Shown piece by piece: positions 47,234 through 56,138 of a stretch of 64,000 nucleotides of DNA. Below the pieces are notes generated by a model. The model was given only the letters and a program-made list of their open reading frames with translations. It did not search any database and had not been told where the DNA came from. The DNA is from Thauera sp. JM12B12. Lineage in GTDB: Bacteria; Pseudomonadota; Gammaproteobacteria; Burkholderiales; Rhodocyclaceae. Within the stretch, counting starts at the first letter, position 1; each line of letters begins with the position of its first letter. The DNA lies in assembly GCF_039614725.1 (NCBI RefSeq), contig NZ_CP154859.1:1736001-1800000 (forward strand). The letters are read 5' to 3'. A program made the translations under genes and the position numbers.

Positions 47234-49609
47234 TCAGCCGGCCTGCTTGATCGCCAGCACCGCCTGGTTGCGCAGCGTGCGCAGCAGGGCGAGCTCCTGC
47301 TCGCTGATGCGGATGTCGCCGGCGTGGTCCTTGTCGGCGTAGATCATTGCCACCGACCGGCCCTTGATCATCAGCGGGAACAGGCAGAAGGTGCGCGAGG
47401 GCACCGACTTGCGGTACCACTCCGGGATCCGGGCGGCGATCTTGGTGTCGTCGATGTCCGAGATCAGGATGTCGACGCCCTTCGCGGTGGCGACGTTGAA
47501 GACGTTGTCCGGATGGGCGGACAGGCTGAAGCGCAGGTGCTTGGCCAGCTCGCCCACCTCCGGTCCGAAGCCGAAGCGCCCGGTCATGCTGTTGCTGCGG
47601 GCATCGCGGATGCACAGCAGAACGCGCTTGAAGCCCATCGCCCGGTACATGGTCTCGAGGATGATGCGCAGCACGTCGTTGAGCTTGAAGTCTTCGACCA
47701 GGGTGTTGCTGATGTCCTGGATCCCGGAGCTGAGCACCGCCTGGGCATCCGCGGCCTTGTGGCCTTCAGGGCTGACCTCGACGGGCGTGGACTGATCCAG
47801 CAGCGCGGAGGTCGGCACGTCCGCGAGCGGACTCTGCAGCGTGGGCGCGGCCTGGCTGCCGTCGATGAACTGGGTGAGGTGGCGCCCGATGCGCGTCTGC
47901 GAGAGGGTGACCTTGATGATGCGTGCGAAGTCGCCGATCTCGCCGATCGCGCCCTGCATGAGGTCGCGCGCGCCGTGGGTGTCGACGGGCACCGCGTCGA
48001 CGAAGCGCGCGGCGATCGCCTGCATGGCGCGCTCGCGATCGGCGGGCGCCATCAGCGCCACCGCGTCGCAATACTCGTTGGCGCAGGCAGCGAGCGCACG
48101 CAGGCGTTCGTCCGGGGTCTGCGGGCGGCGGACCGGGCCTTCGGGCAGACGGCGCATGCTCTGCTGGATGAGCTCGGGGAAACCCCAGTGGCGTGCGAGG
48201 GCGATGCCGAGCGCCTCGAAATCGGTGCCGATCACGCGCATTGCGGCTGCCTCCTCGCTGCAGCCCTGCTGCTGTGCAATGCGCCGGATGTCCTCGCTCT
48301 CCTCGGGGAAGTAGAACTGGCAGAGCAGTCGCCCGAGGTTGTGGAACACCGCGCAGATGTAGGTCTGCTCGGTGTCGCGCAGGCGCAGGCGCGCCGCGAC
48401 GTCGCGTGCGAACAGGCCGGCCAGGCAGGCGCGCAGGAACTCCTCCTTGAGGTGAGCGGCGTTGGTCTTGTTCTGCAGGTGCTCGAACAGCAGCACGGTG
48501 ATCGCGATGTTGCGCACCGCGTCGAAACCGAGCACCACGACCGCGCGCGAGATGGTGCTGATCTGCCCACCTCCGGCCGGGCGGAAGTGTGCCGAGTTGA
48601 CCACCCGCAGCAGCTTGTTGGTGAGCGAGAAGTCGCGCAGGATCAGCGCCGACAGGGTGCCGACGTTCTCCGATTCACTCGAGGCGATGCGGTTGATCGC
48701 CACCACCGACTCCGACAGCGCGGGGAAGTCGCCGCGGTGCTTCATGCGGCGCAGCAGGAACTCGACCGCGCCCGGGTGGGCGCCTTCTTCGCCGTCGGTG
48801 GCGGCCTCCTCGGGGCGCAACCAGGTTTCGAGCGCGCCGCGGAAGGCGTCGACGTCGTTGAAGCGGGCCTCGGGATCGAGCGCGGCCGCACGCAGCGCGA
48901 TCGCCGCCAGCGTCTCGTCGACGACCGCAGCGCCGGCGGGGAAGGCGATCGCCGTGGTCCGCGTGCGCTCCAGGATGCGCGCGGCGTCCAGGTCGCCGTG
49001 CAGCGGGCGGCCGGACAACAGCTCGACCAGCATCACGCCGGCGGCGAACACGTCGTTGCGCGCGCTCAACTCGCGGCGCTCGATGTACTCGGGTGCCATG
49101 TAGCCGGGCGTGCCCGACAGGCCGTCGCGCGCGCGCGGGTCGTCGGCCCGGCGCGCGATGCCGAAATCCATCACGCGCGGCTGGCCGCCCTTGTCGATGA
49201 GCACGTTGCTCGGCTTGAGGTCGCGGTGGATGACGCCCTGGGCATGGGCCTCGGCGAGGGCGTCGAGCACGCCCAGCAGCAGCGCGACGGCCTCGGCGGC
49301 GGGCAGTGCGCCGCGCCGGCGCATGAGCGCGGCCAGGGTCTCGCCGGGCACGTACTCGAACACCAGATACGGGTCGCCGGCCTCCTCCCCGGCTTCGAAC
49401 ACCGGCACGATTCCCGGATGGCGCAGGCGGCTCACGGCACGCGCCTCGGCGAGCAGGGCGGCGTTGTCCTGGCGCTGGGCTGCGGTGAGATGCAGGGTCT
49501 TCAGCGCCACCTCGCGCTCGAGCTGCGGGTCCCATGCCAGATGTACGACGCTCTGCGCCCCACGCCCGAGTTCGCGCCTGATTTCGAACCGCCCGATCCT
49601 GCTTGTCAT
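47234..49609 (-). CDS. Serine/threonine protein kinase-HDOD-GAF fusion protein
   Basis: A 791-residue soluble protein. Residues 7-265 are a complete Hanks-type kinase: GRGAQSVV loop, VALKTL Lys37, HRDLKPSN Asp130, DFG Asp148, GTPGYMAPE. Residues about 285-485 form an HDOD domain (NKLLRVVNSAHFRPAG, AVVVLGFDAVRNIAI). Residues about 630-790 form a GAF-like domain (GFKRVLLCIRD, IYADKDHAGDIRISEQE). No membrane helix is seen, unlike PknB. HDOD proteins relay second-messenger or stress signals, so the kinase may be switched by a small ligand through GAF. Substrates and partners are unknown. It stands alone. Confidence 0.88.
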   Translation of the reverse strand: MTSRIGRFEIRRELGRGAQSVVHLAWDPQLEREVALKTLHLTAAQRQDNAALLAEARAVSRLRHPGIVPVFEAGEEAGDPYLVFEYVPGETLAALMRRRGALPAAEAVALLLGVLDALAEAHAQGVIHRDLKPSNVLIDKGGQPRVMDFGIARRADDPRARDGLSGTPGYMAPEYIERRELSARNDVFAAGVMLVELLSGRPLHGDLDAARILERTRTTAIAFPAGAAVVDETLAAIALRAAALDPEARFNDVDAFRGALETWLRPEEAATDGEEGAHPGAVEFLLRRMKHRGDFPALSESVVAINRIASSESENVGTLSALILRDFSLTNKLLRVVNSAHFRPAGGGQISTISRAVVVLGFDAVRNIAITVLLFEHLQNKTNAAHLKEEFLRACLAGLFARDVAARLRLRDTEQTYICAVFHNLGRLLCQFYFPEESEDIRRIAQQQGCSEEAAAMRVIGTDFEALGIALARHWGFPELIQQSMRRLPEGPVRRPQTPDERLRALAACANEYCDAVALMAPADRERAMQAIAARFVDAVPVDTHGARDLMQGAIGEIGDFARIIKVTLSQTRIGRHLTQFIDGSQAAPTLQSPLADVPTSALLDQSTPVEVSPEGHKAADAQAVLSSGIQDISNTLVEDFKLNDVLRIILETMYRAMGFKRVLLCIRDARSNSMTGRFGFGPEVGELAKHLRFSLSAHPDNVFNVATAKGVDILISDIDDTKIAARIPEWYRKSVPSRTFCLFPLMIKGRSVAMIYADKDHAGDIRISEQELALLRTLRNQAVLAIKQAG

Positions 49610-49669
49610 GTCGTGTCGCGCCTGCCTCGACGCGTGCTGCGTCGCTCGTCATCCTTGCCTGTTCTCGCG

Positions 49670-49707
49670 CACGAAACCGGCTGCAGGAGGCTGCAGCCGG
49701 TTTCGTG
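49670..49707. repeat. 17-bp perfect inverted repeat between the kinase gene and dgkA
   Basis: Arms 49670-49686 and 49691-49707 are exact complements around a GAGG loop; each arm contains CGAAACCGGCTGCAG. It lies between two divergent genes, so it cannot be a normal terminator for either; an operator or leader hairpin is more likely. Confidence 0.6.
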
Positions 49708-49750
49708 TCATCATCGCGCACCCTGATCAAGCAAGCATGGAAACACCAGG

Positions 49751-50119
49751 ATGGAGAGCCCCTTCAAAGGCAAGACCGGTCTGCGCCGGGTCTGGAACGC
49801 CTTGCACTACTCGATTGACGGGCTGAGCGCAGCCTATCGGCACGAAGATGCGTTCCGCCAGGAAATATGGCTCACCCTGGTCGCAATTCCGCTCGCGCTG
49901 TGGCTGGGCGACTCGGCGCTCGAGCGCGCGATCATGATCGCCAGCGTGCTGCTGGTGCTGATCGTCGAACTGGTGAACTCCGCGATCGAAGCGACGGTCG
50001 ACAGAGTGTCGCTGGAGCGTCACCAGCTCGCCAAGCGCGCGAAGGACATCGGCAGCGCCGCGGTGCTGATCGCACTCGTGAACGCTGCCGTGGTGTGGGG
50101 CCTGGTGCTGTTGGGCTGA
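49751..50119 (+). CDS. dgkA: Diacylglycerol kinase
   Basis: A 122-residue, three-helix membrane enzyme that phosphorylates diacylglycerol from membrane-derived oligosaccharide synthesis to phosphatidate. Signature EDAFRQEIWL with the first conserved Glu, and IVELVNSAIEATVDRV with the catalytic Glu and Asn, are present. Its length equals that of E. coli DgkA (122). It converges on the YcbK-like gene with 7 bp between stops. Confidence 0.95.
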   Translation: MESPFKGKTGLRRVWNALHYSIDGLSAAYRHEDAFRQEIWLTLVAIPLALWLGDSALERAIMIASVLLVLIVELVNSAIEATVDRVSLERHQLAKRAKDIGSAAVLIALVNAAVVWGLVLLG

Positions 50120-50126
50120 ACCGGGC

Positions 50127-50693
50127 TCAGGCGGACTTCGGCCCCCAGCTGCGTACCGGGCCGGTGTCGATGTGCAGGAAATCGGATTCGGGGTAGTAGC
50201 CCACGCCGCCGGCGCCGAGGGCGAGCGCGGCGTCACGCAGGCGCGCGGTGTCCACGCCCACCAGGCGGATGTCGATCGCCTTGCCGTCCATGTGCAGGCT
50301 GCGCTTGGCTACGCCGCCGCCGCCGGTCTTGCGCAACATGCTGTTGGTGGCCGGCGAGCGGTAGCCCGAGATGATCTCGAAGGTTTCGCCGCCGCATGCC
50401 ATGCGCAAGGCGTGAAGGATGTCATAGAGGCGGGGATCCATGCGTGTAGACTGCCCGGTACGGAAGTCGCGCAGGAGCCAGTTCATCCGCTGCAGTGCGG
50501 GCTCGATATAGCCGTGGCGGTTGCGGAATGCGAGATGCAGACGTTCGTCGGTGTGCGTGTGCCGGAAGCCGAGCTGGCGGTCGTGTTGGGCCGCATGCAG
50601 CGCACCGGCGGAGAAACCGAGGGGTAAGGTGGCGAGGCCCTTGAGGAACAGGCGGCGCTGCGGAACGTCGTGATTTCGGAAGAATCTGGACAT
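50127..50693 (-). CDS. YcbK-like DUF882 peptidoglycan-associated peptidase
   Basis: A 188-residue exported protein of the DUF882/peptidase M15-like family, related to D-Ala-D-Ala carboxypeptidases. QRRLFLKGLATLPLGFSAGALHA is a twin-arginine-like leader. The M15 zinc residues are visible in SLHMDGKAIDIRL and SDFLHIDTG, with SGYRSPATNSML before them. A -10 TATAAT at 50731-50736 precedes it. Its ATG shares the palindrome CATG with the ATG of the opposite ycbB-like gene. It probably trims cell-wall peptides. Confidence 0.88.
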   Translation of the reverse strand: MSRFFRNHDVPQRRLFLKGLATLPLGFSAGALHAAQHDRQLGFRHTHTDERLHLAFRNRHGYIEPALQRMNWLLRDFRTGQSTRMDPRLYDILHALRMACGGETFEIISGYRSPATNSMLRKTGGGGVAKRSLHMDGKAIDIRLVGVDTARLRDAALALGAGGVGYYPESDFLHIDTGPVRSWGPKSA

Positions 50694-52401
50694 GAATAAA
50701 TCCCTGCCTGAACAATCACTTAACATAAACATTATACCCTGCAGGGGCAACGCCTGGCGCAACAGTTTTGTAACGCTGGCACTGTCCGGGCTGAGCCTGT
50801 TGTCGCCGTTGAGCGCGCTCGCGGTGGCTGCGGATGGGGCAGGGACTGTCGCGGCGGGCAGTGTCGAAACCACGCCCGTGGCCGATGCGGCGCTGGCGCT
50901 GCAGATCGAGCAGCGGCTGCGCCAGCGCCCGGCCACCGCCGACGAGACCACCGCGCTGTTCTACCTCTCGCGTGCCTACCGGCCCGCGTGGGACAGTCCC
51001 GTGCGCGTCGAGGGGCTGATTTCCGCGGTCGAAGCCCTCCGTGGCCACGGCCTCGAGCCTGGCGACTTCAACCCCGAGCGCCTGCGCCTGGCCGCGGCCG
51101 AAGCAGGCGCGGCGCCGAGTGTCGAGGCGCGCGCCGAGCACGAGCTGCTGTTCACCGATACCCTGGCGGCCGTGCTGTTGCAGATTCGTCACGGCAAGGT
51201 CGATCCGCGCAGCCTCTACCGCCAGTGGAATTTCACCCCGCCACCGAATCCGTATGAGCGCGCGGGCGAACTCGCCGGCGTGATCCGGGCGGGCGACCTG
51301 CGCGCAGCGGTCGAGGCGCATGCGCCCGAGCTGCCGCTGTATCGCGCGCTGCAGCAGGGGCTTGCGCATTACCAGGCCTTGGCCGATCTCGGCGACTGGC
51401 CCAAGGTGCCGGCCGGCTCGACGCTGCGCCCCGGCGAGCGCAGCCCCCGCATTCCGGCGCTGCGCGCGCGCCTGCTGGCGGGGGGCGAGACGGGGCTGGA
51501 CGAAGCCAACCCGAATCGCTACGACCCGCCACTGGTCGAAGCCGTGAAGCGTTTCCAGGCGCGCCAAGGCCTCGAGGCCGACGGTGTGGTCGGCGCGCAG
51601 ACCCTGCTCGCGCTCAACACCAGCCCGGCACAGCGTGTCGATCAGATCCGCGCCAACCTCGAACGCTTGCGCTGGGTGGCGGCCGACCTGCGCGGCGATC
51701 GCCTGCTGGTGGATATCGTCGGCTATCACGCCGATCTCGTGCTGGATGGACAGCGGGTGTGGACGTCGAAGGTCATCGTCGGCAAGCCCGCGCGCAAGAC
51801 ACCCTCCCTGCGTGACAGCGTGGTGAGCCTGGTGTTCAACCCGAAGTGGGTGGTGCCGCCCACCATCCTGCGCGAGGACGTGATCCCGCGCGCGGCGCGC
51901 AACCCCGACTACCTTGCCAGCCAGCGCCTGCGCGTGGTGGATCGCAGCGGGCAGACCGTGGACCCCGAGTCCATCGATTGGGAGGGGGCTCGCCAGAGCG
52001 GTTTCCCGTATCGCTTGGTGCAGCAGTCGGGGGCGGACGGGTCGCTCGGGCGGATCAAGTTCTCGCTGTCGAATCCCTACGCGATCTATCTCCACGACAC
52101 CAACGCGCGCGGGCTCTTCCGGCGCGCCGAGCGCGCCTTGAGCTCGGGCTGCGTGCGCGTCGAGAAACCGGAAGAGCTCGCCCGCATCCTGCTCGACGAT
52201 GCGCAGGCGTGGAGCGCGGAGAGGCTCGAGTCCGCGCTCGCCAGCGGGCGCACGCGCACCGTCGATGTCGGGCGCGATGTCCGCGTGCTGCTGCACTACG
52301 CGACCGCGGCCATCGACGAGAGCGGGGCGCTGCAGTTGCGCAACGACATCTACGACCACGACCGCGGCATCCTCGCCGCGCTCGCGGCGCCACGCGGCTG
52401 A
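50692..52401 (+). CDS. YcbB-like L,D-transpeptidase
   Basis: A 569-residue periplasmic enzyme that can form 3-3 cross-links in peptidoglycan. It has a signal peptide around residues 24-47, then a scaffold domain, a PG_binding_1 domain (PPLVEAVKRFQARQGLEADGVVG region) and a YkuD catalytic domain. The catalytic segment has HDTNARGLFRRAERALSSGCVRVEKPEEL, with SSGCVRV holding the nucleophilic Cys. The start at 50692 (MNKSLPEQSL) faces the ycbK-like ATG. YcbB and YcbK are also neighbours in E. coli, which supports both calls. Confidence 0.9.
   Translation: MNKSLPEQSLNINIIPCRGNAWRNSFVTLALSGLSLLSPLSALAVAADGAGTVAAGSVETTPVADAALALQIEQRLRQRPATADETTALFYLSRAYRPAWDSPVRVEGLISAVEALRGHGLEPGDFNPERLRLAAAEAGAAPSVEARAEHELLFTDTLAAVLLQIRHGKVDPRSLYRQWNFTPPPNPYERAGELAGVIRAGDLRAAVEAHAPELPLYRALQQGLAHYQALADLGDWPKVPAGSTLRPGERSPRIPALRARLLAGGETGLDEANPNRYDPPLVEAVKRFQARQGLEADGVVGAQTLLALNTSPAQRVDQIRANLERLRWVAADLRGDRLLVDIVGYHADLVLDGQRVWTSKVIVGKPARKTPSLRDSVVSLVFNPKWVVPPTILREDVIPRAARNPDYLASQRLRVVDRSGQTVDPESIDWEGARQSGFPYRLVQQSGADGSLGRIKFSLSNPYAIYLHDTNARGLFRRAERALSSGCVRVEKPEELARILLDDAQAWSAERLESALASGRTRTVDVGRDVRVLLHYATAAIDESGALQLRNDIYDHDRGILAALAAPRG
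50731..50736 (-). promoter_or_regulatory. -10 element upstream of the YcbK-like gene
   Basis: Perfect minus-strand TATAAT 38 bp before the ATG, inside the 5' end of the opposite L,D-transpeptidase frame. An AGGGA Shine-Dalgarno lies between. No clear -35 at 16-18 bp. Confidence 0.5.
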
Positions 52402-52494
52402 TCGTGCGCTCCGATCCGCCGCCGCTGCCTGCGTAACCTGGCGGCAATGCGCGCTTAACGTCGCTGTCTTGTGTGCCGCCTAAGCTGCGGCGCC

Positions 52495-53727
52495 ATGAGA
52501 ACGCTCGACTACACGACAGAAGAGCTCTGTCAGGCGCCCCGCCTGCGCATCGCGCTGGTCACCGAGACCTGGCCGCCGGAGGTGAATGGCGTCGCGATGA
52601 CCTTGCGGCGCATGGTCGATGGGCTGATCCGGCGCGGCCACGCGGTGCAGCTGATCCGCCCGCGGCAGACGGCGACCGATCGCGCCGGACGCTCCGACGG
52701 GCTGGAGGAGGTCCTCGCGCGCGGGCTGAAGCTGCCGCGCTACGATGGTCTCAAGCTCGGCCTGCCGGCGCGGGTGCGGCTCGTGCGCGAGTGGTCGCGC
52801 CAGCGCCCCGACCTGGTGCATGTGGCCACCGAAGGCCCGCTCGGCTGGACCGCGGTGACGGCGGCGAACAAGCTGCGCATCCCGGTCACCTCCGACTTCC
52901 ACACCAACTTCGACCACTACAGCGGCCATTATGGCCTGGGCTGGCTGAGGCAGCCGGTGGCGGCCTATCTGCGCCGCTTCCACAACCGCACCGCGGCCAC
53001 CTATGTGCCCACCGCGGAGCTGGCTGGCAGCCTGAGCGCGCAGGGCTATGTCGGGGTCGAGGTGATCTCGCGTGGCGTCGATACCGCCCTGTATGCGCCT
53101 GCCCGCCGCAGCGAGACCCTGCGCCGCGAGTGGGGCCTGGCTCCGGATGGCCTGGCGGTGATCAGCGTCGGCCGGCTGGCCCCGGAGAAGAATCTCGGCC
53201 TGACCCTGCGCGCCTTCGATGCGATCCAGCGGCAGCGACCGGACGCGCGCATGATCGTGGTCGGTGACGGCCCGCTGCGCGAGTCGATCGCCCGCAGCCA
53301 TCCAGGGGTCGTGTTCGCCGGCATGCGCCACGGCGAGGACCTCGCGGCCCATTACGCGTCGGCCGACCTGTTCCTGTTTCCCAGCCTCACCGAGACCTTC
53401 GGCAACGTCACCCTCGAGGCGATGGCAAGCGGCGTGTGCCCGCTGGCCTACGACTATGCGGCCGCCGCCGAGGTGATCCGTGACCTCGGCAACGGTGCGG
53501 TGGTGCCCTGTGGCGACGAGCACGGCTTCATCGAGCGTGCCGTGCAGCTCGGCGTCGCCGATGCCTTGCGCGGCGAGCTTGGACGCGCCGCCCGCCACAC
53601 CGCCGAGGCCATCGACTGGGAGCGCGTGAATGAGCGCTTCGCCGAGGCCCTGGTACGTGCCTGGCGGGGAAGCCGCGAGGCGCCGGCAAGTGCGCCCGCG
53701 CGGTATGCACCGGAGGCCGGCAACTGA
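52495..53727 (+). CDS. Glycosyltransferase family 4 protein
   Basis: A 410-residue GT-B retaining glycosyltransferase. LRIALVTETWPPEVNGVAMTL begins the acceptor domain in the pattern of GDP-mannose-dependent alpha-mannosyltransferases such as MgtA/PimB-like enzymes; SVGRLAPEKNLGLTLRAFD and the donor EX7E motif in FPSLTETFGNVTLEAMASG are clear. It probably glycosylates a lipid. The stop overlaps the next start as TGATG, so it is coupled with the LpxH-like gene; the pair may make a surface lipid. Confidence 0.87.
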   Translation: MRTLDYTTEELCQAPRLRIALVTETWPPEVNGVAMTLRRMVDGLIRRGHAVQLIRPRQTATDRAGRSDGLEEVLARGLKLPRYDGLKLGLPARVRLVREWSRQRPDLVHVATEGPLGWTAVTAANKLRIPVTSDFHTNFDHYSGHYGLGWLRQPVAAYLRRFHNRTAATYVPTAELAGSLSAQGYVGVEVISRGVDTALYAPARRSETLRREWGLAPDGLAVISVGRLAPEKNLGLTLRAFDAIQRQRPDARMIVVGDGPLRESIARSHPGVVFAGMRHGEDLAAHYASADLFLFPSLTETFGNVTLEAMASGVCPLAYDYAAAAEVIRDLGNGAVVPCGDEHGFIERAVQLGVADALRGELGRAARHTAEAIDWERVNERFAEALVRAWRGSREAPASAPARYAPEAGN

Positions 53728-54530
53728 TGCAGAGCGTGCGCGCGATCTTCATCTCGGACGTGCATCTGGGCACGCGCGCCTGCCAGGCCGAGCGCCTGCT
53801 CGAGTTCCTGCGCACGCACGAATCCGAATACCTCTACCTGCTCGGCGACATCATCGATTTCTGGGCGATGAACCGCAGCGTGCAGTGGGCACCCGCCCAC
53901 AACACGGTGGTACAGAAAGTGCTGCGGCGCGCGCGCCACGGCTGCCAGGTGTTCTTCATCCCCGGCAACCACGACGAGGCCTTGCGCGAATATGCCGGGA
54001 TTGCCTTCGGCGACATTCGCGTCGAGGCGGAATGGGTGCACGAGACCCTGGACGGGCGCCGGCTGTGGCTCGTCCACGGCGACGAATACGACCAGGTCAC
54101 CCGCCATCACCGCTGGGTCGCGGTGCTCGGCGACGTTGCCTACAACGCGCTGGTGCGCATCAACCTCGTGCTGTCACGGCTGCGCCGGCTGATGCGGCGG
54201 CCCGGCTACTGGTCGCTGGCCGGGTACGCGAAGCAGAAGGTCAAGAAGGCGGTCAGCTTCATCTTCGACTTCGAGGACGCGGTCGCCCATGCCGCCCAGC
54301 AGCGCGGCATGGACGGCGTGGTGTGCGGCCACATCCACTGGGCGGCCGATCGTCGCATCGGCAACATCCGCTACCTCAACTGCGGCGACTGGGTGGATTC
54401 GTGCAGTGCGATCGTCGAGCACTTCGACGGCCGCATCGAGGTGGTGCGCTGGGGCGTGCAGGGCGAGCTCAGGACGCTTCCGGCGGCGGACGCGGTGCAT
54501 CCCGATCACGCACCAGATCCCACGCGATGA
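53727..54530 (+). CDS. LpxH-like metallophosphoesterase
   Basis: A 267-residue calcineurin-like phosphoesterase similar to UDP-2,3-diacylglucosamine diphosphatase. Metal motifs appear in order: FISDVHLGT, LLGDIIDFW, PGNHDEALRE, LVHGDEYD and CGHIHWA. The basic, hydrophobic insert around residues 145-175 suits a lipid substrate. It may be LpxH itself or the related LpxH2-type enzyme. It is coupled with the preceding glycosyltransferase. The 3' end overlaps the opposite small membrane gene by 62 bp. Confidence 0.85.
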   Translation: MQSVRAIFISDVHLGTRACQAERLLEFLRTHESEYLYLLGDIIDFWAMNRSVQWAPAHNTVVQKVLRRARHGCQVFFIPGNHDEALREYAGIAFGDIRVEAEWVHETLDGRRLWLVHGDEYDQVTRHHRWVAVLGDVAYNALVRINLVLSRLRRLMRRPGYWSLAGYAKQKVKKAVSFIFDFEDAVAHAAQQRGMDGVVCGHIHWAADRRIGNIRYLNCGDWVDSCSAIVEHFDGRIEVVRWGVQGELRTLPAADAVHPDHAPDPTR

Positions 54531-54699
54531 ACATGCCCAGGACGGCGTTGCCGAGCGCGAACACGCCGACCACCAGGCTCGCAAGCGGCACCAGCGGGTA
54601 GGTGCGCAGGACCCAGGCCAGCACCGCTGACAGCAGGTTCAGCACGATCATCATCCAGAAGCGGCGATCGTTCGGCTGGAAGAGGCGGGAGAGTTTCAT
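54469..54699 (-). CDS. Small membrane protein of unknown function
   Basis: A 76-residue protein with two hydrophobic helices (residues about 15-33 and 39-61), starting MKLSRLFQPNDRRFW and ending with a charged RDRDAPRPPPEAS tail. I do not recognise a family. It starts at a clean ATG after GGCGGGAGA-like sequence on the other strand's complement, overlaps the LpxH-like gene tail-to-tail, and lies 81 bp after the MFS gene on the same strand. Confidence 0.6.
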   Translation of the reverse strand: MKLSRLFQPNDRRFWMMIVLNLLSAVLAWVLRTYPLVPLASLVVGVFALGNAVLGMFIAWDLVRDRDAPRPPPEAS

Positions 54700-54780
54700 C
54701 GTTCGCGGATCTGTTTGGAGCGCAGGGCAGGGTGTGGCGGAAAGGGCGCACGGCTTCGAGTGGCCGAGCCTTGCTGACGT

Positions 54781-55992
54781 TCAGGCCGCCGCGCTTTGCG
54801 CCTGCAGGCGTCCGCTGCGCACCAGCGCCAGCACGCCCAGGGCGAGCACGATCTCGATGGCGCCGATGATCACGAATACCGGCGCATAGGGACGCGCCAT
54901 CCAGAGCCCGAACACCGCCAGCAGCATGCTGCTGAGCAGCGGCCCGGCGGCGAAGCCGAGCGAGCCCGCCATGTTGAACGCGGCCAGCGCGCTCGCCCGG
55001 CAGTCGGTGCCACCGTACTGCGCGGCGAGCACGAGCGAGGGCGCGTACATGAGCGCGGCGATCACGCCGCCGACGGCCATCGCGGCGAGGATGCGCTCGC
55101 CCGGCAGAAAAGCCAGCAGCGCGAGAAAGACGCCGTACAGCACGCTGCCTGCCACCATCATGGTGAGCGGATCCCAGTGCCGGGACAGGTGTCCGGCCGG
55201 GTAGGTGAGGACCGAGAACGGCACCAGGAAGGCGGCCATCGCGAGCCCGATCTGGCGCGCATCGAAGCCGATCACGAGGCCGAGGTAGAGCGACAGCGTG
55301 GACACGATGAAGCCCACGGTGAGCCTGTCGGCGAACGAGAAGGCGAGCGGCACCACCAGCTGCCGGCGCTTGCGCAGGGTGGCGACGATCTCGGCCGCGG
55401 CCATGCGCGGGCGCGCGGTGGTGCTGTCGGCGAGCCCGAACAGCCCGACGAGCGCGAGCATGATCGACAACAGGCCGCCGCCGAGCGGCACCCACAGCGG
55501 GGCGAGGCCACCGATGAAGCCGCCGAGCGGCGCGCCGGTGGCGACGCCCAGGCTGATGCAGGCGCCCACCGCCCCCATGCGCGCACCCAGCCCGGCCTGT
55601 CCGGCGTGGTCGGCGTGGTCGGCGGCGAGCGCCATCAGCAGCGACAGCGCGGACATGTGCGCGAAGCCCTCGAGCAGGCGCAGGCCGAGCAGCAATCCGT
55701 AGCTGTCGCCGTGCGCATAGACCCAGGCGATGCCGAGCAGGGTGAGTCCATTCACCGCCAGTGCGGCGACCGCAAGCGTCCGTCGCCGGCCGAGGCGGTC
55801 GGACAGCAGCCCGGCGAGCGGGGCGCCGATGAGCGCACCAATCATGTTCACCGACATGAACAGGTGGCTGGCGAACTGTCCGAGCCCGGGAAAGCGCTGC
55901 GCGGTGAAATCGGGCAGCACCGGGACCATGCCGGTGACCGGCAGCATCAGGCCGTAGAGCAGCAGCAGAGGGAGCAGATGGGGACCGATCAT
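54781..55992 (-). CDS. MFS-family transporter
   Basis: A 403-residue protein with 12 predicted helices. The MFS motif between helices 2 and 3 is visible as GLLSDRLGRRRTLAVAALAV. The resemblance is to drug or metabolite efflux proteins of the DHA1 class, for example MVPVLPDFTAQRFPGLG at the N terminus and GGTDCRASALAAFNMAGSLG in the second half. The substrate is unknown. It stands between a small membrane gene and the CHAT/MBL unit, on the same strand. Confidence 0.87.
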   Translation of the reverse strand: MIGPHLLPLLLLYGLMLPVTGMVPVLPDFTAQRFPGLGQFASHLFMSVNMIGALIGAPLAGLLSDRLGRRRTLAVAALAVNGLTLLGIAWVYAHGDSYGLLLGLRLLEGFAHMSALSLLMALAADHADHAGQAGLGARMGAVGACISLGVATGAPLGGFIGGLAPLWVPLGGGLLSIMLALVGLFGLADSTTARPRMAAAEIVATLRKRRQLVVPLAFSFADRLTVGFIVSTLSLYLGLVIGFDARQIGLAMAAFLVPFSVLTYPAGHLSRHWDPLTMMVAGSVLYGVFLALLAFLPGERILAAMAVGGVIAALMYAPSLVLAAQYGGTDCRASALAAFNMAGSLGFAAGPLLSSMLLAVFGLWMARPYAPVFVIIGAIEIVLALGVLALVRSGRLQAQSAAA

Positions 55993-56138
55993 GGCGTCGC
56001 GGCCGGCGTGGCGTGCGCCGGAGAGGCTGGATTCGCAAAGCGAGGATCATACGCCCGCGCCACCGCGCGCGGCCCTGTCGGGGATCAAGGGCGTGCACGG
56101 CCCTGCCGGGGCTGGCAAATTCCCGGAACGGCAGCGGT

